64,000 nt of DNA from Marinifilum breve (GCF_003202155.1 NZ_QFLI01000007.1:62001-126000); one strand, 5' to 3'. Numbered from the stretch's first letter, positions 35,611-45,339 are shown. Made by a program: numbers and translations. The notes: generated by a model from the sequence alone, not told the origin.

Positions 35611-38064
35611 CTACATTTCAAAATCCTCAACATCAACACCATTTACCGAACGTCTTCCTCGTTTTTGCTTGTAGTTGTTAATCTTATAGCTCAAGTTTAA
35701 TCTAAACACTGGAGAATTCATTTCAAACTTGTTGAAGTTGTAAAAACCTTCCCCCATGTACTCGGCTTCATGTTTGAATGTACCCAACACATCGCGAACC
35801 TGGAAAGTTGCGGATAATTTTCTCTTGAAAAAATCTCTTCTCAAAGCCAATGAAGTAGTCAAGAATCCAGCACGTTCACCCTGAGCCCAATCCGTTGGAG
35901 AATGATAATTGATATTCATTTGTAATCTTGTTCTTTTATCCAAAATGAAGGTTGAATTATTACGCAAACTCCAGTTGAAACTTTCAGTAGAAAAATCTTG
36001 AACTATAACATCACCAAATGCATTTTTCGTTTCAAAACTTCCCTCTTCCTTATAATGATATACATTACCAATCAAATCATTCTTAAACCATTTCGCAAAA
36101 GTCAAGTTCAATGTAACTTCAAGTCCAAAAGAATAATCTTTCCCAACATTGGCAACACTACTCAACATTACATTTTCCTGATAAGGCGTTCTAATTCGCT
36201 CTACTTTGTTGTGAGTTACCTTATAGTATGATTCAATAGACACAGCCTGATCTCCAAACCTCTTCATGTATCCCAACTCATATGAGTCAATGTATTCAGG
36301 ATCCAAGTCAGGATTTCCCTGACGAACATTATAAGCATCAGTCCAGGTAATGAATGGTTCCAAATACCAACTTCTTGGTCTGTCAATTCTTCTGGCATAA
36401 CTTGCCATCAATTGATTTCTTGATCCCAAATCCAATTGTGCATGGATAGTTGGAAAGAAATCCCATCGATGAATCTTAAATTTCTCCAGTTCACCACTGT
36501 AATCTACTTCTCGGTCAGTAAATTCAGTTCTAAATCCCAACTGGTAACCCAAAATCCCTACTTTATCAGCAAAGGTTGTATACAATCCATGTACACTTCT
36601 ATCATACTCTACATCATTACTATATTCTGGCTGATAATCATACTCCCCAGTTGTAGTATTGTATTCAAATCTTTTGGTATCCGCATCGCTGGCACGAATT
36701 TGTCCCTGGTATCCAAACTCAAACTTTCTATCCTTGCCCATAGGAAGTGTATAATCCGAGCGAATCTCTATCCTTTGTCCTGGTCCTTCTTCTGTAGAGC
36801 GCTGACCAGAAACCTGACCATTTTCATCGAACCTGCCATTTATTGACTCCTCATCTCCATTTCCTCTACGCGAGATACTCACTTGTGTAAACCACTGATG
36901 ACCTTTTCCTTTGAACTTTTTCGTGTAGGCCAAACTTGAATTGATAAAATCCATTTCACGAGTCCAGAGGTCTCTACTATCATATAATGCAGGAGTTTCT
37001 CCTTCAGCATATTCAGTATAATCCAGGTAAGATTTACGTTCCATATCTCTGGTACCATATCTAAAAGCAAACGACAACTGGTTTTTCTCATTGATATCGT
37101 AATCTATCCCAGTTTTAAAGCCATATCCATCACGACGACGTTCCGAATCACCACTAGAAAGAAGATAATTGGTAACTCCCTGAATTTCTGTCCTATTTTC
37201 AGATTCGTTTGAACCTTCAAAACCTCTTCTGCTATAATCCAAACCAAAATTGAAACTCCAATTCTTCTTGCGATAGTTCAAAAGAAAATCGGCACTGTTG
37301 TTTTCATGGCTTCCAACATTTACATTCACCACTCCGGTTAAACCTGATTCTTTATTCTTCTTGGTAATTACATTGATAATCCCCGCAGTTCCTTCCGGAT
37401 CGTACTTGGCAGAAGGGTTGGTAATAATCTCAATATTTTCAATCATGCTGGCAGGCATTTGTTCTAAAATATCCGCAGCATCCAAGATAGAAGGTTTGCC
37501 ATCCACCAATACGGTAAAGTTTGAACTTCCACGTAAACTCACATTTCCTTCTATATCTACACTAACCGATGGAACATTCTCCAATACATCTACTGCATTA
37601 CCACTTGCCGCTGTAATTTGTCGACTTACAGGAATTACCTTCTTATCGATTTGATATTGTACAGGAATTCTTTCTGTTGTAACCGTAACCTCATCCAAAG
37701 CCTCGGTAGACTGACGAAGAGAAACCGTTTTTAAATCAATTACTTTGCGTTTTTTGCTAATGGGAATATTTCTAACTGCAGCTTTGTTGTAACCTATAAA
37801 AGATACTTCAACAAAGTAGCTTCCTGGTTTTAACTTCTTTAAGGAGAAAGCTCCTTTTGCGTCGGTAATGGTACCATCAATTAAAGTTGAATCTGCCATG
37901 GTGTAAACGGATACAGTTGCATATTCAACCGGGGTTTCCAATGCCTGATCTTTCACAACTCCTTTGATAATTCCCCCTTGAATTTCTGGTTTTACAACAG
38001 GTTCAACTGCTTTTGAAAACATTGCCAAGCATAGAAAGCCCAGCAATAGCGTTAATTTGTTCAT
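35611..38064 (-). CDS. TonB-dependent receptor-like outer-membrane beta-barrel protein
   Basis: The 817-residue protein has a signal peptide (CLAMFSKA). A carboxypeptidase-regulatory domain follows (about 30-115, GIIKGVVKDQALETPVEYATVSVY), then a plug region (DVLENVPSVSVDIEGNVSLRG, ITNPSAKYDPEGTAGIINVITKK) and an OMP_b-brl_3-type barrel. The DPEGTAGIINVITKK segment and short strand-rich C-half are characteristic of that family. The C-terminus after the barrel is rich in basic residues (KQKRGRRSVNG). These proteins are often fitness-related transporters or receptors of unknown ligand. It is monocistronic, with divergent-type spacing of 257 bp before the patatin gene. Confidence 0.88.
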   Translation of the reverse strand: MNKLTLLLGFLCLAMFSKAVEPVVKPEIQGGIIKGVVKDQALETPVEYATVSVYTMADSTLIDGTITDAKGAFSLKKLKPGSYFVEVSFIGYNKAAVRNIPISKKRKVIDLKTVSLRQSTEALDEVTVTTERIPVQYQIDKKVIPVSRQITAASGNAVDVLENVPSVSVDIEGNVSLRGSSNFTVLVDGKPSILDAADILEQMPASMIENIEIITNPSAKYDPEGTAGIINVITKKNKESGLTGVVNVNVGSHENNSADFLLNYRKKNWSFNFGLDYSRRGFEGSNESENRTEIQGVTNYLLSSGDSERRRDGYGFKTGIDYDINEKNQLSFAFRYGTRDMERKSYLDYTEYAEGETPALYDSRDLWTREMDFINSSLAYTKKFKGKGHQWFTQVSISRRGNGDEESINGRFDENGQVSGQRSTEEGPGQRIEIRSDYTLPMGKDRKFEFGYQGQIRASDADTKRFEYNTTTGEYDYQPEYSNDVEYDRSVHGLYTTFADKVGILGYQLGFRTEFTDREVDYSGELEKFKIHRWDFFPTIHAQLDLGSRNQLMASYARRIDRPRSWYLEPFITWTDAYNVRQGNPDLDPEYIDSYELGYMKRFGDQAVSIESYYKVTHNKVERIRTPYQENVMLSSVANVGKDYSFGLEVTLNLTFAKWFKNDLIGNVYHYKEEGSFETKNAFGDVIVQDFSTESFNWSLRNNSTFILDKRTRLQMNINYHSPTDWAQGERAGFLTTSLALRRDFFKRKLSATFQVRDVLGTFKHEAEYMGEGFYNFNKFEMNSPVFRLNLSYKINNYKQKRGRRSVNGVDVEDFEM

Positions 38065-38321
38065 TTGTTAGTAGGTTAAATTTTCTTTTGCGACAATAAA
38101 CTTACTATTCCTTTGGGAATAAATATTCAATTATCTATGATTTTAGATATTTATTAACATTTACCCGATGAAACATCCATCTATTATGACTTTGTGTCGA
38201 TGTATAGACACACAAAGCACCAAAAGGTTTAATCTACTTTTTAAAATAATATGATTTTTTTCGGTAAACAGTAAACAAAGCTAGGGATGCTCGATATTCA
38301 AGCACTACTGATAACTGAATT

Positions 38322-39164
38322 TTACCATCTTTTGATAGCCTCAATTCCCTGCTCCTTGCCAAGTCTGTAATCTTTATCCAGAATCTCTTTATCCTGCGTA
38401 AATCGTTTGGTAGAAAAAGAATCAGTCGGACAAACATCAATAATTTCCACTCCTGCCGGAGGATGATTGATCAACTCAATGGTTTGATTATAGATATCAG
38501 GGCGCTTTTGAATGGCTTTTGTCAAGCCGGGATGTTTTCTAAACAGAAATCGAGACAATTTGTTTTCATTTCCATTCTTCATGCGATAATCACTCTTTCT
38601 CGATCGGATGACCATGATCTTAGTGGCCCCCTTTTCAATGGCACGTTCAACAGGAATGGGTGCTGATACTCCTCCATCTGCAACAATTTCGCCATCTACC
38701 TTCAGAAAATTTCGATAGAACAAAGGTACAGAACAACTGGCCTTCATCACATCACTCAAATTCTCTGGTGTTGCCTTGATAAACCTGGAACTGCCATCTA
38801 CATTAAGGGTAATTCCTATTTCGAAGTCAATATTTTTTTCAAAAAGCAAATCAATATTAATGGGTAATTCACTTCCCGTGATATCCCACGACCAATCCAG
38901 ATCCATTAAATGACCTCCCAGCAAGAATTTTTTCCAACTGATGTATTCAGGTCGCAAGGAGTAATCGGTAAAAACCTTATAATTCCTTCCATGCTGATTT
39001 GCCAAATAGGCAGCTGCATTAATCGAACCGGCTGATACTCCAATCACCATATCAAAAGGAAGAAAAGATTGTTCCATAAAAGCATCCAATACACCAGCGG
39101 CAAAAATGCCTCGCATGGCTCCTCCTTCAACTACCAAAGCTGTTTTGCCTGAATTCGTCGCCAT
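38322..39164 (-). CDS. Patatin-like phospholipase family protein
   Basis: The 280-residue protein has the patatin Ser-Asp dyad. The oxyanion loop is LVVEGGAMRGIFAAGVLDAF, the nucleophile motif VIGVSAGSINAAAY (Ser in GxSxG), and the aspartate is in VADGGVSAPIPV. It belongs to the YjjU-like group of bacterial patatins, whose members hydrolyse acyl lipids in some cases. No signal peptide is seen, so it is probably cytosolic or membrane-peripheral. Its start follows the plsC-like stop by one base, a tight operon linking acyl transfer and acyl hydrolysis in phospholipid metabolism. Confidence 0.9.
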   Translation of the reverse strand: MATNSGKTALVVEGGAMRGIFAAGVLDAFMEQSFLPFDMVIGVSAGSINAAAYLANQHGRNYKVFTDYSLRPEYISWKKFLLGGHLMDLDWSWDITGSELPINIDLLFEKNIDFEIGITLNVDGSSRFIKATPENLSDVMKASCSVPLFYRNFLKVDGEIVADGGVSAPIPVERAIEKGATKIMVIRSRKSDYRMKNGNENKLSRFLFRKHPGLTKAIQKRPDIYNQTIELINHPPAGVEIIDVCPTDSFSTKRFTQDKEILDKDYRLGKEQGIEAIKRW

Positions 39165-39165
39165 T

Positions 39166-39903
39166 TTACAATTGTTTTAGCTTTTCACGAATTACTTTTT
39201 CAGCTTCATTTGTAATCTCAACAGCTGATTTTCCTTCCGTTTCAATCGGAGCAAGAATGCTGTATTTTACTCTCTGTCCAATGCAAAGAGGAAACATCCC
39301 TCTGCGCTCTATCTTGTAATTCCCATCAACAGCAAAAGGTACAATTAAAGCATTCGGAGCAGCATTAAGAAGGGTTTCGATACCTCCCGATTTGAATTTT
39401 CTCATCTTCCCGGTCTTGCTTCTGGTTCCTTCTGGAAAAATACAAGCAGCATAATTGTTCTTGGCAATCAATTTACCCAATTTATGAATCTCAGGAATTG
39501 CTTGTGCCCTATTGCTTCTATCAATTAAAGCAGCACCACTATGACGCAAATTGTAAGATACACTTGGAATATTTTTAGCCAACTCTTTCTTCGATATAAA
39601 CTTTGGGTGATACTTTCTAAAAATCCATACAATTGGAGGGATATCGTAGGTTCCCTGGTGGTTTGATACAATAATTAAAGGACGATCAGTAGGCAGTTCT
39701 GCACGCCCTTCGTAGGTAATTCTTACCCCCAGAATACCAACCAATCGCATCAGAAAAAAATTAAGAACATCAACAGAATTCTTGTGCGCCTTATAGCCAA
39801 ACAGCTTTAAACTAATCACCTGAATGGGATGAAAAATTACAAGTAGCAAGAAAAATAAAATGTAGAATATTGTAGTTAGGATATATGATAAAATCTTGGT
39901 CAT
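39166..39903 (-). CDS. plsC: 1-acyl-sn-glycerol-3-phosphate acyltransferase family
   Basis: With start at 39903 (MTKILSYILTTIFYILFFLL) the protein has 245 residues. The hydrophobic N-terminus serves as membrane anchor. The acyltransferase motifs are all present: NHQGTYDIPPI (NHX4D), LIDRSNRAQAI region, FPEGTRSKTGKMRKFKSGG and VPFAVDGN. It would add the second acyl chain to lysophosphatidic acid, giving phosphatidic acid. Other plsC-like homologues acylate ornithine lipids. The longer frame from 39930 adds nine residues upstream. It is the first gene of a two-gene operon with the patatin gene. Confidence 0.88.
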   Translation of the reverse strand: MTKILSYILTTIFYILFFLLLVIFHPIQVISLKLFGYKAHKNSVDVLNFFLMRLVGILGVRITYEGRAELPTDRPLIIVSNHQGTYDIPPIVWIFRKYHPKFISKKELAKNIPSVSYNLRHSGAALIDRSNRAQAIPEIHKLGKLIAKNNYAACIFPEGTRSKTGKMRKFKSGGIETLLNAAPNALIVPFAVDGNYKIERRGMFPLCIGQRVKYSILAPIETEGKSAVEITNEAEKVIREKLKQL

Positions 39904-40080
39904 TGTTCTTCGTTGATTAAAATTCACCACAAAAGAACAAAAAAATCATTTATTGAAGAAATGTTCAGAAAAAGTCAATGCCTGAAAACAAAAAACCATG
40001 GAACACAACATTTAAATCGAGTCCTCCATTCTCTCTCTAAACTTGTAGAATCCATGGTTAGATATTTTGGTAGATAAATC

Positions 40081-40776
40081 TTACAATAACTCGAATCGCA
40101 GCTGTACCGAGTATTCCAATTTTATCTTCTGGAAATCCAATGCAGGAGTTTTCATTTTAGCCAAAGATGAAGTTCCCCTAATTCGAATAGCAGAATTCGC
40201 ATAATCATTTCTGTAGTGAGAAGCATTTTCGTTAATGTAAATGGCTTTGCCTACTTTCTGTCCAATGGCCTCGGTTAATGCTACAGCCTTTTCCTTTCCG
40301 GCTTTAATGGCATTTACTTTCACTTGTTGACGGTACTTTTCAATCTCAGAATGATCTACCCTTATAATATTGATATTAGAGATCTTAATCTTTTCCAATT
40401 CTACATATACCTTCGCAAGTGTATGAGAATCGTGAAGCAAAAGCTCAAACTGTTTTGCTTTGAGAACATTTGCCCCTTTAAAAAAGTGAAACTTTAAATT
40501 GCTGCTGAAATCAGAAACCGAAAGTTGTTTTTCAAGACTTACACCTGCTTTTTCGAGAGCTACAAACATTTTTTGTTCCAACTGTTCAATGCTCTCCTTG
40601 TTTTTGGTATCCTTCTCGTTTAAAACAATATTCAGATAAATTTCATTGGGAACCACTTCCAGTTCCGCTACCCCTTTTACCTCTATGTAGTTCTGATCGA
40701 TAAAATTCTTTTGGGCCTGTGCACTTAAATTAAAGCCAATAAACATGGCAAATAGAATAACAATAGCTCTCTTCAT
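40081..40776 (-). CDS. SIMPL (DUF541) domain protein
   Basis: The 231-residue protein has a signal peptide (AMFIGFNLSAQA). The rest is a single SIMPL domain: YIEVKGVAELEVVPNEIYLNIVLNEKD at the N-end and KVNAIKAGKEKAVALTEAIGQKVGKAIYINE before the last strand. DUF541 proteins are periplasmic or outer-membrane-associated. Some are stress-induced and form ring-shaped oligomers, as with BP26 of Brucella. Function here unknown. Monocistronic. Confidence 0.88.
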   Translation of the reverse strand: MKRAIVILFAMFIGFNLSAQAQKNFIDQNYIEVKGVAELEVVPNEIYLNIVLNEKDTKNKESIEQLEQKMFVALEKAGVSLEKQLSVSDFSSNLKFHFFKGANVLKAKQFELLLHDSHTLAKVYVELEKIKISNINIIRVDHSEIEKYRQQVKVNAIKAGKEKAVALTEAIGQKVGKAIYINENASHYRNDYANSAIRIRGTSSLAKMKTPALDFQKIKLEYSVQLRFELL

Positions 40777-40976
40777 GTGCGTTGTATTTTAGTGTGAGTT
40801 TTTTATTTTTCAACATGCTTACATAACACATATTGTGCCAAACAGTGAGCGGTTCAATACGAATTCGAAGATGCATCATGAAATTAAACCTTCAATAAAA
40901 GACTAATTTATCTTTTATTAAATTTTTCGTATCTTTTTTATACCAGTTAATCAATTATCCACCAATTGTATTCGAT

Positions 40977-42524
40977 ATGAAAAAGGCCATCACCTGTTTG
41001 CTATGTCTAATTGCCATGAATTTTACTTATGGACAAAACCAAAATCTTTCTATAGAAATTGTTAATGGAATCAGCTTAGTGAATGGCGATTTTAAAGATC
41101 TTGTTGAAGATGGATTCAATAACGAATTGTCAATTAGCAAGAGTTTTTGTCCCAAACTATCATTGGCAATGGGTGTAAAGCATTCCTCCTTTAACGTTAA
41201 AGAAGAGTTTGGACAGACACAAGGCACTCGCAGACAATTCAGAAGTCTAGGCTTCGACCTGGGACCTCAGTTTAGTTTTGGAAGCGATAAGCTATCGGTA
41301 ATATTATATGGACGAACAGGTTTAAGTGTAAACAGCACACCAGAAATTGCACAAAAACATCCCAATACCGATATTACGACTTCAGGTATGAAGCAGCAAA
41401 GCATTAAAGCTTTAAGTGCGCGCATTGGTGCAAAAGTGAATACCGAGCTTTGCAAGAGAATACAATTGTTTGTAAGTAGTGAATATGCCACTTCATTGAA
41501 TGGTGATGTAAACTTCTACACAAAAGACATTTCGAAAGCCATAGGTGCCGATGGAAGAATTGATCCTGATTTGGCAAGCGAAATTCCAACTACAAGCAGC
41601 AGTTTCAATTTTAATAGCCTGAATGTGAATTTTGGTGTAAGTATCGCTATGGGAAAAATGGGCAATCATCCCAATGTAAGAAGCTCTAATCCATTGTACC
41701 AAGGCAATCAAAATAAAGGAGAAAATCCCATGTATCAGGAAAGAGGACAAAACAACAATCCTTTGTATGAGCAATCGGGACAGCAAGGAAATAACCCAAT
41801 GTATGAGCAGGGAATAAGCGGTGGTGGTGGTCATGTTGGTCAAACATCCGGTACGAGAGCTCAGGATTACAATTCGAGCAGAAGCAATACAACATCTGCC
41901 AAAGAAGACAAGAAAGAAGAAGATGAACAGAAAACAGTAGATGCTCAGGATTATAATTCAAGTAGAAGCAACAATATAGAAGCGGTTGGTGGTGATCCTA
42001 AGCAGGGAGCTACAAAAGCACAAGACTATAATTCGAGCAGAAGCAATACAACATCTGCCAAAGAAGACAAGAAAGAAGAAGATGAACAGAAAACAGTAGA
42101 TGCTCAGGATTATAATTCAAGTAGAAGCAACAATATAGAAGCGGTTGGTGGTGATCCTAAACAGGGAGCTACAAAAGCACAAGACTACAACTCGAGCCGA
42201 AGCAATACAACTTCTGCCAAAGAAGACAAGAAAGAAGAAGATGATGATAACAAGAAAACTCTGAAAGCACAAGATTACAATTCCAGTAGAAGCAACAATA
42301 TAGAAGCGGTTGGTGGTGATCCTAACCAGGGAGTTACTAAAGCTCAAGACTACAACTCAAGCAGAAGCAATACAACATCTGCCATAGATATGGGAGATGA
42401 TATACGTGAATCGATGTTGGCAAAGGACAAGAGGAAAATGAAACGTAAACTTCGCAAGGAAGAAAGAAAAAGATTGCGGGAGGAACAAAAGAGAAGAAAA
42501 ATGCAAGCAAATAAAGTTTACTAG
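40977..42524 (+). CDS. Secreted protein with outer-membrane beta-barrel and long repetitive tail (NPLY and AQDYNSSRSN repeats)
   Basis: The 515-residue protein has a signal peptide (CLIAMNFTYGQ). Residues about 25-225 form an OmpA-like eight-stranded barrel (YGRTGLSVNST, SLNVNFGVSIAMG). The tail begins with four NP[LM]Y motifs spaced 9-13 residues (NPLYQGNQ, NPMYQERG, NPLYEQSG, NPMYEQGI). A 53-residue unit follows, built of AQDYNSSRSNTTSAKEDKK and AQDYNSSRSNNIEAVGGD. Two copies are near-identical at DNA level, with a third more changed. A strongly basic end follows (KRKMKRKLRKEERKRLREEQ). The tail is likely disordered and either periplasmic or exposed. No homologue is recognised. Confidence 0.75.
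   Translation: MKKAITCLLCLIAMNFTYGQNQNLSIEIVNGISLVNGDFKDLVEDGFNNELSISKSFCPKLSLAMGVKHSSFNVKEEFGQTQGTRRQFRSLGFDLGPQFSFGSDKLSVILYGRTGLSVNSTPEIAQKHPNTDITTSGMKQQSIKALSARIGAKVNTELCKRIQLFVSSEYATSLNGDVNFYTKDISKAIGADGRIDPDLASEIPTTSSSFNFNSLNVNFGVSIAMGKMGNHPNVRSSNPLYQGNQNKGENPMYQERGQNNNPLYEQSGQQGNNPMYEQGISGGGGHVGQTSGTRAQDYNSSRSNTTSAKEDKKEEDEQKTVDAQDYNSSRSNNIEAVGGDPKQGATKAQDYNSSRSNTTSAKEDKKEEDEQKTVDAQDYNSSRSNNIEAVGGDPKQGATKAQDYNSSRSNTTSAKEDKKEEDDDNKKTLKAQDYNSSRSNNIEAVGGDPNQGVTKAQDYNSSRSNTTSAIDMGDDIRESMLAKDKRKMKRKLRKEERKRLREEQKRRKMQANKVY
41860..42380 (+). repeat. 159-bp tandem repeat inside the beta-barrel/NPLY gene
   Basis: Units of 159 bp (53 codons) start near 41860, 42018 and 42177. The first two are nearly identical at DNA level and a partial fourth follows. 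Near identity of the DNA implies recent duplication or gene conversion. Confidence 0.85.
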
Positions 42525-42610
42525 ACCATATTTCAGTTCATGAGAATTATTTTCTACCCCCTGCTAAATGTAGAGAAAAAATATTCAAGCAAGGTCTAAA
42601 CCTAGATGGT

Positions 42611-42669
42611 ATGAGCAATGACAGTCATGCTAACGATCAGGAACCTGATCGCTTTCTGCCATTGCTCAT
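42611..42669. terminator. Nested hairpin between convergent genes
   Basis: An outer stem ATGAGCAATG (42611-42620) / CATTGCTCAT (42660-42669) surrounds an inner perfect stem CGATCAGG (42634-42641) / CCTGATCG (42644-42651). It lies between the repeat-protein gene and the convergent gene at 42688. Probably a bidirectional terminator; a structured RNA is a less likely alternative. Confidence 0.65.
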
Positions 42670-42687
42670 ACAAAATCTTATGCAGGC

Positions 42688-43425
42688 TTATTCATAGTCG
42701 TCTTTCTTTTTAAAGTATACAGCTTCTCCTTTATCTCCATTTTTTAAATCAGTCATCTCTATATGAAAGATGTCATAATTCTTATTTGCTTTTTCCGATG
42801 GCAGATCTACATGTAATAAATAAGCATAACAAATCCCATTAGAAACATACTCTTTCACTTTTTCCTTCATATTCACTTTAACAGGATTTCCATTTATCTT
42901 CACATTTACCTCCAGTTCCTCTGGAGGTGGACAAAGATCTATGAAGTCCAAATCTTTGTCTGGTTCAGAAAAACCTCTTGTTAGGCTCATAGGTCTACAA
43001 TAAATGGTGAAACCTGGATGCGCCCCTTGCACTCTAAAAACATTTACACCATACACTTCAAGTCTATCATATTTTATATTCAAAAACATATCTTCCTCGG
43101 CGATAAGATTCCACGCCCAAAATTCCAATCTTTGTTCCTCTTTTGGTAAAGTTGATCCTGCAACCGGATACTCAGACATTTTTAATGAAGCCAAAGCCAA
43201 GTACTTCCCTTTTGAAACTTTTAAACTATACTGACCATTCTCATCGGTTAGGGTTTCGTAGGCAGTTTTAAAATTCGAGTGTTTTATTTCTACAAGAGCA
43301 CCGTCAACAGGATGACCTTCAAAATTGCTTACCATTCCCGAGATTGTAATAGAGTCGGTTTGAGCATTTCCCTGCATATAGATCAAACAGAATAGGAATA
43401 GAAAAACAGATATCTTTTTTCTCAT
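42688..43425 (-). CDS. Secreted carboxypeptidase-regulatory-like domain protein
   Basis: The 245-residue protein has a signal peptide (LFLFCLIYMQGNAQ). Residues about 25-110 are a carboxypeptidase-regulatory-like beta-sandwich (ISGMVSNFEGHPVDGALVEI, TLTDENGQYSLKVSKGKYLALAS). The C-terminal half is beta-rich with VEVNVKINGNPVKVNMKEKVKEYVS and has no recognised fold. It lacks a plug or barrel, so it is not a TonB-dependent receptor. Possibly a cell-surface or periplasmic ligand-binding protein. Monocistronic. Confidence 0.6.
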   Translation of the reverse strand: MRKKISVFLFLFCLIYMQGNAQTDSITISGMVSNFEGHPVDGALVEIKHSNFKTAYETLTDENGQYSLKVSKGKYLALASLKMSEYPVAGSTLPKEEQRLEFWAWNLIAEEDMFLNIKYDRLEVYGVNVFRVQGAHPGFTIYCRPMSLTRGFSEPDKDLDFIDLCPPPEELEVNVKINGNPVKVNMKEKVKEYVSNGICYAYLLHVDLPSEKANKNYDIFHIEMTDLKNGDKGEAVYFKKKDDYE

Positions 43426-43818
43426 ATTAATTGTTATTTAAGTTCCATATTATGACGCATAAAGCATCTATGCGGTTACATCTAACACAGCATAATATTT
43501 AAATAACATCAATATGATGTTATATCAACTATTTGTTATTCTATAATCTGGGAATTCTATCTCAGGAAATTTTAATAATGGAGTGCTATCGTATCACCAA
43601 CCAACAGGGGCTTGATATTAAAAAAATAAAAGGTCACTCCCCAGCGACCTTTTAACACAATAACCCAAATGCTCAATTGAATGATTTAAACATTTGTTTC
43701 TTTTTTAACACTACTCAAAATTAAAAATTGAACATTATAAACTTAACAATTAATAGATTAAAAGTCAAGATATCATACAATTAATTTTATCAACAATTGC
43801 AAAGCTTCTGTTCAAATA
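43426..43818. other. Non-coding region with terminator hairpin
   Basis: This 393-bp A+T-rich stretch contains AAAAGGTC (43628-43635) / GACCTTTT (43646-43653), a terminator-like hairpin that could serve the hutD-like gene at 43819-44379 on the minus strand, although 165 bp lie between. No gene is visible. Confidence 0.6.
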
Positions 43819-44379
43819 TTACACATGCATAATATTTACCATCACAAATTTACTCTCTTGATTAGCTGTAATGGTATTATTTAAGGATGGAGAATCCACA
43901 ATGAGCATATCACCATCACTTAGTCTGTGCCCGTTAATTTCAATGGATCCTTTATAAAGGAAAATGAAATTGATTTTACCATCCATATCAATTTGCTGTT
44001 CTGCATTTTCGATAAGATTAAAACCTTTTACATTGCCTTTGCTGCCCGATTTGCACATCAGGTTAAAATCGGTACATTTTCCTTTCGATAGAGTGGTCCA
44101 TTCACCACTAAAATGATCCGAATCCAAGTCTGCCAAAAGCTTGGTATGATGATTTTCATGCTCCAGTTTCATTTGCCCATCAAGCACCATCAATATTCGA
44201 TCAACTCCCGGCAATGGCGTAAATGCTGATTCTTCAATTTCTACTGTCGCACTTGATATCCTGAAAAGGAAATCACCTTTTTTGTATTGAGTGTCTTCAG
44301 GATAAATATACAATTCGGTAGTTTCTCCACCAGCCCACTTACTTGTATGGTGCTCTTTTTTAATTCGGTAATTATTCAC
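43819..44379 (-). CDS. HutD/Ves family protein
   Basis: The 186-residue protein matches HutD: KWAGGETTELYIYPEDTQYKKGDFLFRISSATVEIEESAFTPLPGVDRILMVLDGQMKL at the N-end, EWTTLSKGKCTDFNLMCK in the middle, and a cupin-like second half ending SPSLNNTITANQESKFVMVNIMHV. HutD homologues are cupin-fold proteins linked to histidine-utilisation regulation or to cold-shock Ves. No hut gene is adjacent, so the role is unassigned. Confidence 0.85.
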   Translation of the reverse strand: MNNYRIKKEHHTSKWAGGETTELYIYPEDTQYKKGDFLFRISSATVEIEESAFTPLPGVDRILMVLDGQMKLEHENHHTKLLADLDSDHFSGEWTTLSKGKCTDFNLMCKSGSKGNVKGFNLIENAEQQIDMDGKINFIFLYKGSIEINGHRLSDGDMLIVDSPSLNNTITANQESKFVMVNIMHV

Positions 44380-44420
44380 AATAAATTCTTTTAATCCATG
44401 ACTACTATCAGCATGAGGAT

Positions 44421-44837
44421 TTATTTTAATACTTGGGCAGTTCTCTTAATGTTCCAACTTATTCTACCAAAAATAAATACAAAAAATGCCATTATTCCAG
44501 AAAAAATAAGTCCGGTCATAAATGAAATATTCCTCCCTGTATCAGAAATCACGTTTCGCATGGCTTCTTCTTGCTCAGGTGTAATTTCTTCTCTGCTAAA
44601 GAATCCATCTCCATTCAAGTCAAATTTTTGCAGAGCCAGTTCTGCTGAAATATCAACAACAGTTGCTCCTCCAACTATCAGAAGGTAAATTCCAAAAAAT
44701 ACAGTAACACTTATCCAAAACCATTTCCTGTTTCTATTCGCAAATAACACTTTTCTTTTAAGGCCTATTATTCCCAAAACCAAAATTGAAATTAAACTTG
44801 GAAGTATTAAATGATATGGCAAACTCATTTCATTCAT
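44421..44837 (-). CDS. Membrane protein with one EF-hand loop
   Basis: The 138-residue protein has three predicted transmembrane helices (LPSLISILVLGIIGL, FWISVTVFFGIYLLIV, GRNISFMTGLIFSGIMAFFVF). Between the second and third is a canonical EF-hand loop: DLNGDGFFSREE (about 73-84), with Asp, Asn, Asp and Glu at the calcium-ligand positions 1, 3, 5 and 12, followed by helix ITPEQEEAM. A Ca2+-sensing or Ca2+-stabilised membrane protein is possible (inference). It starts 8 bp inside the 3' end of the preceding gene, so translation is probably coupled. Confidence 0.75.
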   Translation of the reverse strand: MNEMSLPYHLILPSLISILVLGIIGLKRKVLFANRNRKWFWISVTVFFGIYLLIVGGATVVDISAELALQKFDLNGDGFFSREEITPEQEEAMRNVISDTGRNISFMTGLIFSGIMAFFVFIFGRISWNIKRTAQVLK

Positions 44838-45339
44838 TTTCCGTTTTCTTAACTTTCAACAACTTAGCTACAAAGTCATAATTTGTTAATAGCAAGAACC
44901 CAATTATTAAATTCAATCCACATACCGCCCAATTGAATTTTTCTCGGATACTGTATTCAAATCCAATAAGATCACTCTTAAATGCAAAAAGAGAATGACT
45001 CAAAAAAGCTGGGATATTATCTATAATCAAAAATCCTCCAATAATAAAAGCTCCAAGTTTAACAATATCGTTCGCTTTTAGATTTCCCAATTCGATTCTA
45101 TCATCATCAAATCCTTGATCAAGCTTTAATAACCGAACCACTTTATCAGCTTTGAATATTAATACCACAAACAATCCAACAACAACAGCAATTGCTACTA
45201 TAATCCATACAATTGAAAACAGATCAATTTGCATCATTGCAAATGAAATGTTATTTGGTAAAAAAGCAAAAAGTGAAGTTATAAGTGAAAAAAGTCCGAA
45301 TAATTTAATTAGAAGAATAAAAAGGTCTCTCTTGGTCAT
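44830..45339 (-). CDS. Integral membrane protein of unknown function
   Basis: The 169-residue protein has four predicted helices (KLFGLFSLITSLFAFLP, IVWIIVAIAVVVGLFVVLIF, IVKLGAFIIGGFLIIDNIPAFL, WAVCGLNLIIGFLLLTNY). The tail is charged (LLKVKKTENE). The N-terminal MTKRDLFILLIKLFGLF is typical of a small Bacteroidota inner-membrane family that I cannot name. It overlaps the EF-hand gene by 8 bp and lies 72 bp downstream of the small membrane gene at 45412, on the same strand, suggesting a three-gene membrane operon. Confidence 0.65.
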   Translation of the reverse strand: MTKRDLFILLIKLFGLFSLITSLFAFLPNNISFAMMQIDLFSIVWIIVAIAVVVGLFVVLIFKADKVVRLLKLDQGFDDDRIELGNLKANDIVKLGAFIIGGFLIIDNIPAFLSHSLFAFKSDLIGFEYSIREKFNWAVCGLNLIIGFLLLTNYDFVAKLLKVKKTENE

